Assembly: GCA_025765595.1 (NCBI GenBank) | Contig: JAIVFH010000123.1 | Location: forward strand, 27,344 to 91,343 | Direction: 5' to 3' | Length of the DNA stretch: 64,000 nucleotides | Origin: Obelidium mucronatum | Taxonomy: Eukaryota; Chytridiomycota; Chytridiomycetes; Chytridiales; Chytriomycetaceae | Shown: one piece after another, positions 12,301 to 23,986 of the stretch | Layout: every line of letters begins with the position of its first letter | How positions within the stretch are numbered: position 1 is the first letter of the stretch | Program-made: the position numbers and the translations under genes | Notes under the pieces: model-generated | What the model saw: the letters and a program-made list of their open reading frames with translations, nothing else | The model's database searches: none | What the model was told of the DNA's origin: nothing

Positions 12301-15051
12301 GTTGCTATATGATGCAATCGGATCTTGGTCAGAGTCTAAGAAAATTGGATCGCATATCACCAGCTTCACTGCTATAGTTCGCAAGGACAAAGACTGGCAA
12401 GTTTTTTCCATAAATGAATATAACGCAATTGTCACCACCAGTCAGTCATTTCGGTAAGATTCTGTGGTTTCTGTGCCCCAACTAATCTGCACACAGCACT
12501 ATAGAATCTAACTGCATAACAGGGGCATTATTGCAGAAAAATCAACAAATCTGCGAGTCCTCAACAACTACCACCCGTTCATCAACATCATCAAAAACTA
12601 CCACAACACGCACAAGTCCATCAACAAATGCTGTTACAACTGCACCCACAAACACCACCACCACAACCACTGATACAACTTCAACTGATACAACAGAAAC
12701 ATCAACTTCAGAAACAACCTCAACAACTGAAACCTCAACAGAAACAACAACTTCCACATCTGCAACATCAGATTCAGCATCAATCACAACATCGACTGAT
12801 ACAACAGAATCTTCAACCTCAGACACTACCACAGCAACAACTGATACAACATCAACGGATACAACATCAACAGATGCAACATCAACGGATACAACAGAAA
12901 CAACGGACACATCAACTTCTGAAAAAACAACAAGTGATACAACAGAAACATCAACTTCAGAAATAAGTGCAACTACAACTTCAACAGAGACAACAACAAC
13001 TGATACAATGGATACCTCAACTTTAGAAACTACTACGACAATGTATACAACTGATACAACAGAAACATCATCATCTGAAACAACCTCAACAACAACTGAA
13101 ACCTCAACAGACACAACCTCCACATCTGAAACATCAGCCTCAGAATTGACCACAACATCAACAGATACAACGGAAACATCAACATCAGACACAACAACTG
13201 ATACAGTATCAGCAGATACAACAGACACAACAGGCGCATCAACTTCTGAAACAACAACAACTGATACAACAGAAACATCAACTTTAGAAGCAAGTGCAAC
13301 TGCTGCAACAACTTCAGAAACAACAACAACTGATACAACGGAAACATCAACTTTAGAAACAAGTTCAACTTTGACTTCAACAGAGACAACCTCCTCATCT
13401 GAAATATCTTCCTCAGAATTGACCACTATCTCAACTGACACAACAGAAACTTCAACCTCAGAAACTACCACAACAACAAATGATACAACGTCAACAGATA
13501 GAACAGACACAACAGACACATCAACTTCAGAAACAACAACTGATACAACAGACACATCCACTTCAGAAACAACAACAAGCACAAGAACAACTGATACAGC
13601 TGATACCTCAACTTCAGAAACAGCTACAACAACAGATACAACTGATACAACAGAAACATTACCTTCCAAAACAACCTCAACAGACACAACCTCCACATCT
13701 GAAACACAAACCTCAGAATCAACCACAACATTGACGGATACAACAGGAGCATCAATATTAGGAACAACCAATACAAGTGACATGTCAACATCAACAGACA
13801 CCGAGACAACCAAAACTTCAACCTCAGTAGCAACTGGCCAAACAACTGAAACTTCCACCTCAGAATCCACAGCAAGTGACACCTCAATATCACAAGAAAG
13901 GTCAACCACAACAATAAGTGACACATTATCAACATCATCCACAGACACTGATACATCAACTACGACAACTGACAATGGCTTTGATTTCAATGGCAATAAT
14001 GGGATTAATGCCATATCTTTGTCCTCTCAAGTACCCTCCTTGTCTTCCGAACTTGCAACCAGTAGTCTTAGCAGCACGATGTTCTCAACTGTGTCCTCTA
14101 CCAACCCCACTACCACTACTGGCACTATCACTTCCACCACATCAACACCCAATTTAGACTGCTTGACAATCAAAGAAGCATTCCCACAAGTCCAATTTGA
14201 CGTTGATTGTAGCAATGTTGAACCAAACAGCACATATGTTGCCACAAAACCAGTATATAGAAGAAGAAGGGCGGCATTGCAGCAAAGACAAGTGAAGTGA
14301 GTACTGGGGGTTATAAACACTGCTTTTGTTTGGTTATCTTTTCTTTTGTTTTTTATCATATACAATAATACTAATGATAATATCCTATCATTAAAATATC
14401 TTTTACTTATATAGTGACTACATTCAATTCCAGAACAGTCGGATCATTCACGTTATACTTCCCAACATGGATCTCGCTGGTTCCATCTCTCCAGTATTGG
14501 GAAATCTGGAGGGAATGGTGATTTTGTAAGAATGCAACTCATCATATTGATTTTGTAATGCACATGTTCTTACAATTTTCAAAACCACTTCAAACTTAAA
14601 AAGGGACTTGTCTGGGAATAAACTATCTGGCTCAATTCCTGAAGAATTGGCCAAGTGTGCGCAGCTGGAAAAAGTGTCCCTGGAAAATAATCAACTGGTG
14701 GGAAGTGTGCCTGCAGCGTTGACTCTGATTCTTGTGAGCAACAAGGCAATTGTTAATCTTGGAACCAATTGTCTCGAGAACCATTCAAACCAAAAGAGTT
14801 CATGTAAACATAAAGAAGACAGGTGTCTTCAAGTTTCACTGGATACGCGATACATGCAGCCACAATACAAGCCCCTTTGGAATGCCTTGGCTGCTGTGCA
14901 GAATGATTTGAGAGCATTTGATAGGCTTGCAGAAGCGTCAGGAAACTTTGCGTTTGGGGAATACATGTTTCAAGGATTTCGCAAGTTTGCAGCTGAGCTA
15001 GCTTGGTGTATTGTGCATCACCCAGAATTTGCATATCAAGGAGGAAGATAA
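9306..15051 (+). CDS. Modular extracellular protein: LRR plus beta-propeller (x2), Thr-rich stalk, LRR
   Basis: Exons I can join: 9306-9439, 9493-9561, 9611-9714, 9740(?)-10802, 10858-11055, 11108-11176, 11240-11343, 11397-12453, 12497-14296, 14415-14525 and 14603-15051, about 1,715 residues. Each module has a cysteine cap (DCQILRASFP, SQDCTILHQAFP), leucine-rich repeats (GLTGELPDLSAFTALTYLDL; GLNGTLPDLSALRF) and a roughly 350-residue domain with repeating W, G and F/Y strands resembling PLL-type lectin or sialidase-like propellers. A 480-residue Thr/Ser-rich stalk follows, then a third cap and LRRs (NKLSGSIPEELAKCAQL). The mosaic suggests a cell-surface or secreted adhesin with glycosylated stalk. 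No signal peptide or membrane anchor is visible, so the 5' end may be missing or in an unrecognised exon. The C-terminal 75 residues are unrecognised. The joint near 9714 is doubtful. Confidence 0.6.
12544..13973 (+). repeat. Thr/Ser codon repeat encoding mucin-like stalk
   Basis: Imperfect reiteration of ACA/ACT/TCA-type codons giving TDTTETSTSETT-like units over about 1.4 kb, inside the surface-protein gene. Such low-complexity tracts are heavily O-glycosylated in known fungal wall proteins and vary in length through replication slippage; here the function is inferred. The antisense frame also stays open over the same span, purely from codon bias. Confidence 0.8.
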
Positions 15052-15286
15052 TTGAGATAGAGAGTGAGGTCATTTATTACCTTTTTACAGTCCTTTTTTA
15101 CACAGTAATATCCATTTCTTAATAAAATTGGAGTCAGAACAATTTGAAATTGGGATTCATGTTCTTCACGTCCTCTGACGCACATCATAAAGGTATACCA
15201 CTATAGCTCCTACCATAGGCTATTCTAGATCCTTGAGACTCGGTCTGTGGTTTTGTGGGCTTCCTTGGTTCAGATAGCTGTATGCT
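15052..15286. other. Gene-free gap
   Basis: AT-rich stretch after the surface-protein stop. A poly(A)-signal-like AATAAA lies at 15121-15126. I see no other structure. Confidence 0.4.
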
Positions 15287-15914
15287 TTGGTAGAAAGGAT
15301 ATACACTTTCCCCCAAGAACATGTTAAGTATTATGTAACATTAAGTTCCAACAAAAAGTACAGCTGTGCATCAAATGACCCACAATGCAGGAGCCCAAGT
15401 AGCAATCAGGGACTCCTGCTTCATACAGCGGCAAAACCGCAAGAGTCTGCTGCAATCAGGGAAAGAGTTTTGGCTGATATGACTAACCTCACCAACTTGA
15501 ACTATTCCATCAACAAAGTTGCCATCATAGCCAGCCAAACCCATGGAATCCACAAGAAATCAAGCAATATTTTTCTTAAGAGTGAAGGAAAAGTCTGCCG
15601 ACTGTTCCCACGGCAGCAGGCACTTCTCTGATTCTGAGGAGGAAGTCTTTGTCTTGTTTTTGGAAGCAAGATCAATTGCAAACCGCTTCATATGTGTGGA
15701 CTTCATTGCATTGATCACGGCAATATACCAGGGAAAGGAGCTGGGCTCATCATGGACGGCAGATAAGTGGTATGATGGATTTGCAAAGCGACACAAAAAA
15801 TGCCTCAGCAGTCAAACCAAAAAAGCAATCAGTGCGGCTCGCACTTGTGTGATAAATGTATTGGCTGGCAGAAATACGTTGCAAAGAAAATTGTTAGAGC
15901 CAGATAGTCAATAA
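15287..15914 (+). pseudogene. DDE_1 transposase N-terminal fragment, frameshifted
   Basis: Two overlapping frames match the start of the transposases at 29004 and 43152. RVLADMTNLTNLNYSINKVA corresponds to QVFADVTNLVNNNHSIKKAS. After a frameshift near 15,580, RHFSDSEEEVFVLFLEARSI, VDFIALITAIYQGKELGSSW and KKAISAARTC follow. The catalytic half is absent and neither terminal repeat was found, so this is a truncated fossil of the same family. Confidence 0.65.
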
Positions 15915-15944
15915 AAGACTTAAGGGTTCTTGAAGGCACGAGGG

Positions 15945-16214
15945 CTTAGGGGGCAGGAGGGCTTGACCAATAACAGCTTGAGATCACGAGAGACGGAATC
16001 AAAGAGTTACAAAACTGTAAAACTAACACAATTTGTTCTGTGCACAAGAAGAAGTGCCAGAAAGCGTTTGATGTCTATGTTTCTACTCATGGAGAGTGAG
16101 ACTGCACAATTCCTCCCCTCTTTTATTCTTAGCTCTATTGTTTTGATCTCTTGGGACAACATGAGTTGCAACCTGCACTGCAAAGAAGCAAAGTGACTGG
16201 GCGTATATCTCTAG
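15945..16214. mobile_element. Fragments of retroelement and Helitron-like 3' end
   Basis: 15945-16010 resembles the reverse complement of 26475-26535, upstream of the gag-like region (GGGCTTGACCAA, GAGATCACGAGAGACGGAA). 16164-16214 is the 3' end of the Helitron-like family, ending in CTAG at 16211-16214 and followed by T, as in the other copies. Both are short relics. Confidence 0.55.
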
Positions 16215-16502
16215 TTCTATATTTTCATTTTAATGAATTCCCTGTATTTAAAATGCAGTTCAGATGTATTTTTGGCATGTCATATACTATATATACAGTT
16301 TTATGCATTTTCGTATATTCTTGATATGCATATTCATGAGTCAGCCAGTTTCCAGATGCACTACGTCGGTCTTACGTGGAGAATTCCAAAAAAGATCTTA
16401 AGATTGCTGTTGATGTTCAGTCTTGCAAAGTAGCAGCACCGGCACTGTACCGCTTTCTTGATCTTGAGAAACACAGGCTTTCCAGATGATGTCACCGAGT
16501 AG

Positions 16503-18868
16503 TTAAGAACAGCAAAAAGTAAACGTCATTCCGCTGTATGTCACAAAGAAGCACTTGTACTTCAAGAAGATCTATAGCAAAGTCAGAAAACGCAGATAAC
16601 ACTCAATAAACATGCAATCACCTTTTTCAGCTCCTCATTGTACAAATGGAGCCCAACGTACGCATGTCCAGACTCCTTCTTGTCAGGGAAGTTGACCAAC
16701 CCAGTCTCCTGCTTGACCATTGCCGGGATCTTGTCCTTTCGTATGTTCCCTTCAGCCAACAGCTTGCAGTAGATGATCGCATACTTCATCACATTCACAT
16801 CATTGACTTGCTTCTCCTTCACTCCTCCCGAACGTTCCGCTGGTCGAAACACAATTGACGACTGCGTCAAAGTTGATTCCATTGAATCACGGCGGGAGCT
16901 GCCGGAGCCAGAGCTTGGAAGCATTAGAGTTGAATACAATTGCAATGACAGTGGGGTCACAACGGCAGGGCGAGCGAACACTGGTTGTGAGACTATGAAT
17001 AAAAAGGCAGTTAGTACCCCTTCCCTGCTCAAACAAAGCACAACACACTCACTGCTTCCGGCTTTGATGTCAATCTGTCCGAAGACAGCTGTGTATTGAA
17101 TTAAAAATGACGATCGTCCAAAGCCATCTTCGTCAACAAGCTCCACGTAGTCGCAGCGGATACCCCTTGCCAGGAATGCTGCGTGACTCGAGAGGACCTT
17201 GATGATGTCACTTGGATCTAAAACAGAGTTAATACTCTGAGGATTTGAGGAAACAACTGCGGAAGAAAGGATCCACATACCTAAAACATAGCAGGTCTTT
17301 CCGATCCAGCACATACGGAATTTCAACAAGCAGCTTGTCGACTTGTCCGCAATAAGAGTGACTCCGATTTTGGCTTTCCGCGGTTCTGGTGCTGGACTTC
17401 CGTCGGCTTCATCTGCTGAATGTTGTTAGCCAAGCAATAAAAACCAATCTCTCACCATCATCGTAATCCAATGAAAAAGGCTGCGTATCACTAATGCAGC
17501 TGCAGATAGAGCCAGACAACTGCGGCTGGCTTGACACTTGTTCGTCTTTGTCGTCATCTTCGTCTCATCCAAGTCTTCGTCATCACTGCGAGCGTCCTGT
17601 CTATCAGACTCGCTTGAGGATGCATTGACATCATCGTCATCAGCGCCATTGTCTGCGTCACTTTCAGATTGGATTCCCCAGTTTGCCTGGTGAACTTACA
17701 GACCCTGTTGTGTGATTTAAATAATTGAAATTGAAGAAACCCCATTTTCACAACGCTTATGTCTTCTGCGCCTTTGCATAGCAGTCTCATCACGTTTAGC
17801 AGAGCTGGGCGTCTTGCTGTAGGTTTTGCGCACGGGCTTGTTGGCTGGTGTTGGCGATGCTTGGCGCTTAGTCTTGGACATTAAAAATAAAGAAACATAC
17901 CTGCAATCGTTGGACCAACAATTACAACATTGTCGCTTTCCTTTTCTTCGTCATCGGAAATATGGAGAATAAAGCCACTCTCACTCCCATCTTTGCGTTG
18001 GCGTTGCTCCCTGTGAACTTCATTCCTGATCGCTTCCTGCAGGTTGATCCGCGACTCCCGCAGTGGGACCCTGTGCAAGCGCTCCGCGTTCTTTGATCCA
18101 TCCACGTTTGTTTTGCTGGGCTCTGGGTACAGTTGTGTGGTAAAACGCACCTTGAACATGTTGTTCACATTGTTGCGATCTATAACACCAAAAAACAGAG
18201 CTTTAGCAATAGATATACACTTAAAGTCAAATAAAACATTACTGTAGATGAATTGTGGCATTAGTTTTCTTGCTATCTCAAGGTCCAGCTCTTTTTTGTC
18301 AGGATACATGACACCAAACCCCACTTGTCCAGCCAGAGCTGCAAGGTCTTCGTCTGTAAGAAACTGAAAAGACTCAACAGTTTTTTTCAGTGTTGTTAAG
18401 ACAATGGGGAAGTCCAGGTGTACAACAGTTGTTAGCTGTTTGTCATTTTCTTTCAGGTGATAGTTGTACACCACTGGTGCAAAGTTAGTATTCAACATAC
18501 TTAAATAAGGCATGTTAGATATAGCGGGTAGGATAGTGTAGAATGATGAATAAACATTACATGATTATATGCGGCACCAGCTCTCGCATTGCGTCTGTGC
18601 ATACGTTGGGTGCCAATTTTGAGATGTTTGGGTAAAACACGTGCCCGTGGATTGTCTTCCAAAGGTACTTGAGTGACTTGGGGTTAACGGAGCCATACGC
18701 GCGCGGCTTGGTTATCCATTGGTAGCCGCTAATCCACGTCCCGTCTGCAACTGAGGGGAGCAAAAATGGAACATTGATGAAGTGTCTGCAGTCCAGACTG
18801 TTGCAGATACGGTCCAGCAGACCTGCGACTGTGCCGGCGTCTCCTGGGGCTAATGGATGTTTGGACAT
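16503..18868 (-). CDS. KDZ-associated accessory protein, multi-exon, probably damaged
   Basis: Exon 1 (18868-18561), exon 2 (18499-18243) and exon 3 (18179-17901) splice cleanly; further exons continue through an acidic Ser-rich linker (about 17,690-17,560) to 16503. Recognisable blocks: GTWISGYQWITKP, LWKTIHGHVFYPNIS, DLAALAGQVGFGVMYPDKKE, HAYVGLHLYNEELKKIF. The order parallels the plus-strand gene at 33201-35832 (ILWSDLREVTKELCPDL, DLTALEDLCFSGIVDLDG, RAYVGVYFADLEFQRLF), so both seem to be one accessory family of KDZ elements. No known domain is recognised. A one-base frame conflict near 17,560 suggests damage or a sequencing error. It lies upstream of a degenerate KDZ gene on the same strand. 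Confidence 0.5.
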
Positions 18869-18991
18869 TGAAAATCTTCTTTATTTTTTAAAAATAAACC
18901 AAAGTCTTTTAAAAACAACCCAAAGTTTTTTTATTCGTGAAAAGACAAACGGAGAGTAGGGAAGGAGGGAATAAATAACCCACAAATACTC

Positions 18992-19597
18992 TCAGAAGTC
19001 TGCCCTGTATCGCCCAGGCGTGTACAATTCCCCATCAACAATTGGGAGCCCTTCCATGAGTTCCCCATCAACCAAAACCATCCAATCGGGTCCCCAATCC
19101 GATCCCACGTCCGAACTTGAATACGACAGTATTTCATCATTGTCGTCCTCCGCTTTTGGTGTTGGTCCAGGAGATCCACCAAATCTGTCATCCCCACGAT
19201 TCCATCCAGTGCCAACAGGTTCCATCTTCACTTGTTCTTTTGATTCCATCTTCATCTGTTCTTTTGATTTGTATAATCCTTTCGACAGATTGAGCCGTAT
19301 CCGCGCTTTTGGCTTAGTGTTGCTTGGTCCAGCATTGATGTATTCCACATCTGTTGATCTCCTTGACGCTGTCCCTTGATCAAGCCGAATTGTTGCCTTT
19401 GGTTTCTTCGAGTTAACTCTGTTGGACAGGACCATCTGTGAGGCTGTGATTGCCTTGGTTTGTTCTGTTGCTTTAGTCTGACCCCCTGCTTTGATTTTGG
19501 TGCTTGTCAACGCGATCCTGGTTTGGCACACCGGCTCGGCCACGGTGCCTTGGTTGGATCCACGATTTCCTGAGGATTGGCTCGCAATCATGTTCAT
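18992..19597 (-). CDS. Hypothetical basic/acidic low-complexity protein
   Basis: Single open frame of 201 residues with no recognised domain. The N-terminal half is Thr/Ala/Lys-rich with repeated KPKATIRL, KPKARIRL and KSKEQMKMESKEQVKME units; the C-terminal half is acidic (EDDNDEILSYSSSDVGSDW). It sits between the KDZ accessory gene and the KDZ gene, all on the minus strand, so it may belong to the same element. It could also be a chance open frame in repetitive sequence. Confidence 0.4.
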   Translation of the reverse strand: MNMIASQSSGNRGSNQGTVAEPVCQTRIALTSTKIKAGGQTKATEQTKAITASQMVLSNRVNSKKPKATIRLDQGTASRRSTDVEYINAGPSNTKPKARIRLNLSKGLYKSKEQMKMESKEQVKMEPVGTGWNRGDDRFGGSPGPTPKAEDDNDEILSYSSSDVGSDWGPDWMVLVDGELMEGLPIVDGELYTPGRYRADF

Positions 19598-19814
19598 GGG
19601 GACATAATATTAAAAATAAATAGTAAGAGAAGAAAACACACATACCACAATCAGCAATCAATGAATCATGCTTGCTGTTTCAGCAGGGACGCCAACAAAG
19701 ATTAATGCAGCGATAGGGGATTGTTGTACAGGTGCAGTTTGACATTATTGCTGTTTAATTTTGTCCCGCCCAAAAGTGTCTTAACAAAAAAATGGCAAAA
19801 ATGCGCAGTTGGTA

Positions 19815-19980
19815 GTGATGAATGGGCTTTCTTTGCAGATACGCAGATGATGAATGGGCTTTCTCATTCTCTCTGTCCTGCGGCGCAAGTTTGTTGTTTG
19901 ATTCAGTGGTGATGAATGGGCTTTCTCGTTCTCCCGCTCCCAAACACTTCCATGCAGACGATGAATGGGCTTTCTCATTC
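19815..19980. repeat. Four interspersed copies of GATGAATGGGCTTTCT
   Basis: The 16-mer occurs near 19817, 19850, 19910 and 19960 at uneven spacing; three of the copies are followed by CATTCTC or CGTTCTC. The units are not simple tandem repeats and lie between two genes. Confidence 0.75.
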
Positions 19981-20051
19981 TCTCTGATCTGTGTTTCTCA
20001 CTGTCGACGCAAGGGGCGCTAAAACCAAGTTCGTACATGTGAGTTTGTTAT

Positions 20052-22769
20052 TTATTCATCCTCTTCTTCCTCATCCCCTTCCACTCCTTCACCATCATCT
20101 TTGCTGGCGTCTTCATCATCTTCCTTGTCATCCTTTTCTTGTTGTTCCCCCTCGGCTTCCATTTGGTCTTCGCTTGCATTTCTAATAACTCTTTTCTTCT
20201 TTGAAATTCTGTTCTGGATGTCGGCGTTTCTCAAGTCTGCGAGACACCACATAATGAAATCCGCTTGGACAGGCTTGTGGAAGCGAATCAGGTGAGCAGT
20301 TTGATCGAACCACTTTGCACACTGTTCTGCCGCGGACGTGTTGAACCTTCCCTTTCCATTTGCCGGCCCTCCGGACGTCAATTCCTTGAATTTGGCTGGA
20401 TCGCAATGCTCTGTACAGAAGTTGTCCCTGTGCATCCGAAAGTGGAACCTGTCAACCACAAACGTAACAGTCTTGTACTAGAGACATACGCTCAGTCACT
20501 TTGCTTCTTTGCAGTGCAGGTTGCAACTCCAGAGAAATTAGGACTTAATGGGATTACAAAACTTGTAAGCACAAATTTTCTTTCTAGGGGTGTTTGCGAT
20601 AAGTCAGAATTTCTATTTTGATTGCCAGAAAATTAAAAGAGACTGTTGTCTTTGTTTCCAAATTTAACCAGAAGATGTCAAACAAGCCAAAAGGAGACTG
20701 ATTCTCATCATGAGTCTACCTGCAATCTGTACTGCTTACTAGGCATTAATCTGGCTTTGACTCAATTCTTATTTTGCCTTCTTTTAGAGCTTCCATTATT
20801 TGTGTTAGTTGATGAAATCAATTAGACAAACGCTTATTCTGGTTTTCAGGTGGACAAGCATGACATGGCAGCAGCCAGAAAATTAAATCAGTAAAATATG
20901 ATTACTCAGATCAAAAAACCCTTCTTGAGACAGTTGTGTTGTCTGGAGTTACTTTGGTTTCCAAGTCAATTTTCCTTTAATTACCAGGGAAAGCAACAGC
21001 TTGAAAGTGTCCATTTTCTACAATAGAACTATTAAAAACCCCTTCTTAACCCTCAAACCGTTTTAACAAGGTAGGAACATCTTTTCTATAAATAGAACTA
21101 CAAGGAATTGGCCTTCAACCCCCTCAAACTCCCCCTTAACATGACAGGTTGACAAGCAACCTGCAACAAGAACCTGATTCCAACAAAGATTGGTGGTAAG
21201 TATAAGAACAGAACACTATATAATGAGCAGGGCGCATAATAATAAATAAGTAAAGTGCACCTTTCATATATTGTGAATTTTCCTGAATCGTGTAAAAAAG
21301 GTAGGTACTTCGCCCATTCGCGCAAAACAGTGGCATAAGAAGTGAGAAATAAAGGTAGAAGACGCAGCTCCACACAGCCATAAATATTCCAGGCAGGAAC
21401 CGCTGCTTCAGACTGTACTTGAACCGCTGATCCGCTACTAACTCTTTTTCTTGTGTATCAATATGCACTGTAGATGTTCGCGTTTTCTTGGACTTTTGCG
21501 TCGCTTTAAAGTCCTTGTTCCACTGTTTCCCAATGATTTCCTGGACAGCCGCGTTGTGAGAGCTGAGTCCGCAGGTACTCAAAACAGTGTCTGTCTTTTT
21601 CACTCATTCTTCAGCTGGGCATGCGATGAGCAGAACAATGTGTTCACACCAAGAATAGGCAACACACAGCCAGGCACAGAACACCAGAGATGTCCCATGA
21701 CTTTCCCATCCATTACACTGCCAGAAATTTTCTTTCCGTTGTAAAACTGGTGGCACCCGTTGCAGAGGTGACACCACTTCTTGGTAAAGTAGTCAGTCAT
21801 GAAGGTGACGTATTCCCGCATTGCAGGTCTGATGTCATGAATAGAATCACCTGTTTTTGGTAAGTATGGACCGGGAGTTGTTCCACAAATGTGTTGTTTT
21901 GGGGGCCCAGGAAGGTCTGAAGTGACTATACCGCATATGTTCATAGTCATCATTGGCAGGGATCTTGGAGATGTACTGCTGCAGTAGTAGCATGTGATAC
22001 ACGTAAAATCCACGTTTGAAGATCACTGCGCTGTCTGGATCAGGCACTTTGATGGTTGGGAAGGCCAGTGAATATGTGCGCTGCTCACGATACAGCTTCA
22101 CCCTATGTGCGAAATAAGCAATTTAGTATTTACCATGCAAGAAAATACCAACAGAAGGCCAGATGGCAGGTGCTTTAGCCAGAGATCCGCAATACTGCTC
22201 ATTGATCTTGAGGAAGCCAACTGACAGGATTGTTTCAAGCGGATACATCTCTATCAACTGCTTCTGTTTGTCTTCGCTCATGTACGTGACAGAATCCACA
22301 TTGTACCATGCGGCATTTAGTGCAGTCTGCTGAAAGTCAAGTTTTTGGTGCACCTGTGGCATTGCAAGAATGGAGCCACAAGGACAGATGGCTGGACAGG
22401 TTTCCAGTGATTGACCGCGTCCATGCCTGGGCACTGGAATACTCTTTCAGCCAAGGTAAATACTTTTTCATTGGTCAAGGAAAACTGCTTGGAGATGTGA
22501 TCACAGATGGCCCTCATGCGGTTGTTGTTGTCATATAGTTTGACTGCGGACTTGTACCTATGTAGGAATGGCTTGACTTTCCGCAAATCGTTGGCCAGCA
22601 CAACTACCGCTCTTGCTTCATCTATGAAGGACATGTTGGTTATTTTTACTTTTGTTGTTCTGTGCATTCCAGAATGCCACCATTCTTTGCAACTCATTTT
22701 TGATAAGTTTGGGTTCAGCCTGATGGGGAAAACCAACGAATTGCGATCAACGCGACGCTGTAAGTCCAA
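20052..22769 (-). pseudogene. KDZ transposase gene with CxC5/CxC6-like clusters (left arm), degenerate and interrupted
   Basis: Fragments in order on the minus strand: N-terminal part with CHRC (22,769-22,320), FLKINEQYC, VKLYREQRTYSLAFP then FKRGFYVYHMLLLQQYIS, the cluster WCHLCNGCHQFY, VMDGKVMGHLWCSVPGCVLP and FCSSHA (CxC6-like), RFLPGIFMAVWSC, and the last exon VVDRFHFRMHRDNFCTEHCD with FNTSAAEQCAKWF and an acidic tail. This matches the fungal KDZ-associated CxC5/CxC6 architecture. Frameshifts near 22,330 and 21,850 are shared with the right-arm copy, so the gene broke before the arms separated. A 689-bp Helitron-like element (20478-21166) splits the last exons. Confidence 0.7.
20478..21166 (-). 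mobile_element. Helitron-like non-autonomous element, copy 1 (689 bp)
   Basis: Read on the minus strand it begins TTGCAGGTTGC and ends GTATGTCTCTAG, followed by host T. It has the same length and ends as the copy at 24255-24943. It contains no coding sequence. It interrupts the KDZ gene between the region read as GSCTYHQS and the VVDRFHF exon. No target-site duplication is seen. Confidence 0.65.
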
Positions 22770-22845
22770 TATATTGGCAATAAAGAATCCTTTAATTGCG
22801 TCAGAGGGTTTTTCTTTATTGCATGTGCTTTGATACTTGGTAATT

Positions 22846-23986
22846 TCACTCTCTCTTTGATCCCACTTTGGCCTGCCTTGCCCTTTCCATCTTCTCCCTA
22901 TTTGCTTGTTTAACTTTCAGCCTTTTGGCAATTCCTTGCTTTGCAGCTTTGGCTGCTGCCACTCTTCCAGCATCACCCCGCACTGCCCAACTTGACACCA
23001 ACTCAGCCACCACATCCCTCACACCATCAAACCTGCAATTGTTATACTCTTCTACAGTTAGCAAGTCCCCTTGCAACACTTGACAACCACCATTGTTGCC
23101 CTTAAAGATAGTAGAGTGGTAATAAAACCAAACCGTATAGTAGTGGTACTTAACATTTGTGTTCCCCCAAAGGAACGTGTGCTTGCTGGCGCAATTGTAT
23201 TTGTATACATACAGGTAGTGTTTTGGAAAGATTACGTGTGCGCCACCCATGATGGATGTCGTGTCCTTGGTTGTTGAGACTGTTATCACAGCGTGCGGGT
23301 ATCCAGAAGGAATGACAGAGAGATCGCCAGGCCTCTTTACAAAGCAGATCCTGGCTGTGTATGTGCAGGAAGGACCCACCTCCAAAGCCATGGCTTGAGC
23401 GAAAGAGAGGGGATTAAGGGTATGCATGATGGCTGTAGGGTCGCTGGGGACAAGCACCACCCACAGCTTGAAGAGCTGCTGATTGGTGGGTGATTGGAGA
23501 AGGACGTTGATGGCTGTTCCATAGTCCTGATGGAGGGGGGAGTGGCGGTAGTGGTTGATGGGTTGACACAACATGATTGGAGCAGAAAACACCACATGCT
23601 GCAGCTCCCATTGCTCCAATGGAAATAAAGCTCCTTTTGTGTGGTTGATCGTTATGGTAGCAGGCTGTGGGGAAATACTCCCCTGATGTCAAGCAATCAG
23701 CAGGAATACTGGAGGATGGCAGGAATAGAATCTTGCCAGGATTGGCAAGCAGGAGGGATTCCAATCGCTTTAGATCCAGGTTGCAGTCTGGCAGGGTGTA
23801 GATGCGGCTGCAATCCAAGAGCACTTGCTCAATTTGATCCAGAGCGGCAAGAATCTCAGCAGGAGCAGCAGGACACGCTCTAATTGCAGAGATCAGGTTA
23901 ATAGAAGAGGCTGATGCTGCTCTATGTTTGCTTGAGGCGGTGGCAGCAGTGGCGGCAGCTTGGCGTTGTCTTGTTGAGTGTCGCAT
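22846..23986 (-). pseudogene. JmjC-like Fe(II)/2-oxoglutarate dioxygenase gene (left arm), one frameshift
   Basis: Frame 1 (23986-about 23,690) gives an Ala/Ser-rich N-terminus and a helical region; frame 2 (about 23,690-22,846) gives the catalytic part. The shift coincides with a GGGG run near 23,690 and is shared by both arms. Frame 2 shows a JmjC-like order: PINHYRHSPLHQDYGTAINV (HxD metal ligands), KLWVVLVPSD, then RPGDLSVIPSGYPHAVITVS with the distal His, and a basic C-terminus. JmjC enzymes are oxygenases, often histone demethylases. It lies directly beside the degenerate KDZ gene on the same strand, suggesting an element-borne gene. A programmed shift cannot be excluded. The domain call is by motif only. 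Confidence 0.55.

Noticed and set aside
12542..14014. 490-codon minus-strand ORF rich in Val/Ser/Asp
   Set aside because: It is the antisense of the Thr/Ser-rich stalk; openness follows from the ACA/TCA codon repeat, and the plus strand is spliced into a modular protein.
19650..20190. Small opposing ORFs around the 16-bp repeats
   Set aside because: Openness arises from repeated sequence and from the antisense of the acidic KDZ tail; no domain or coding bias.
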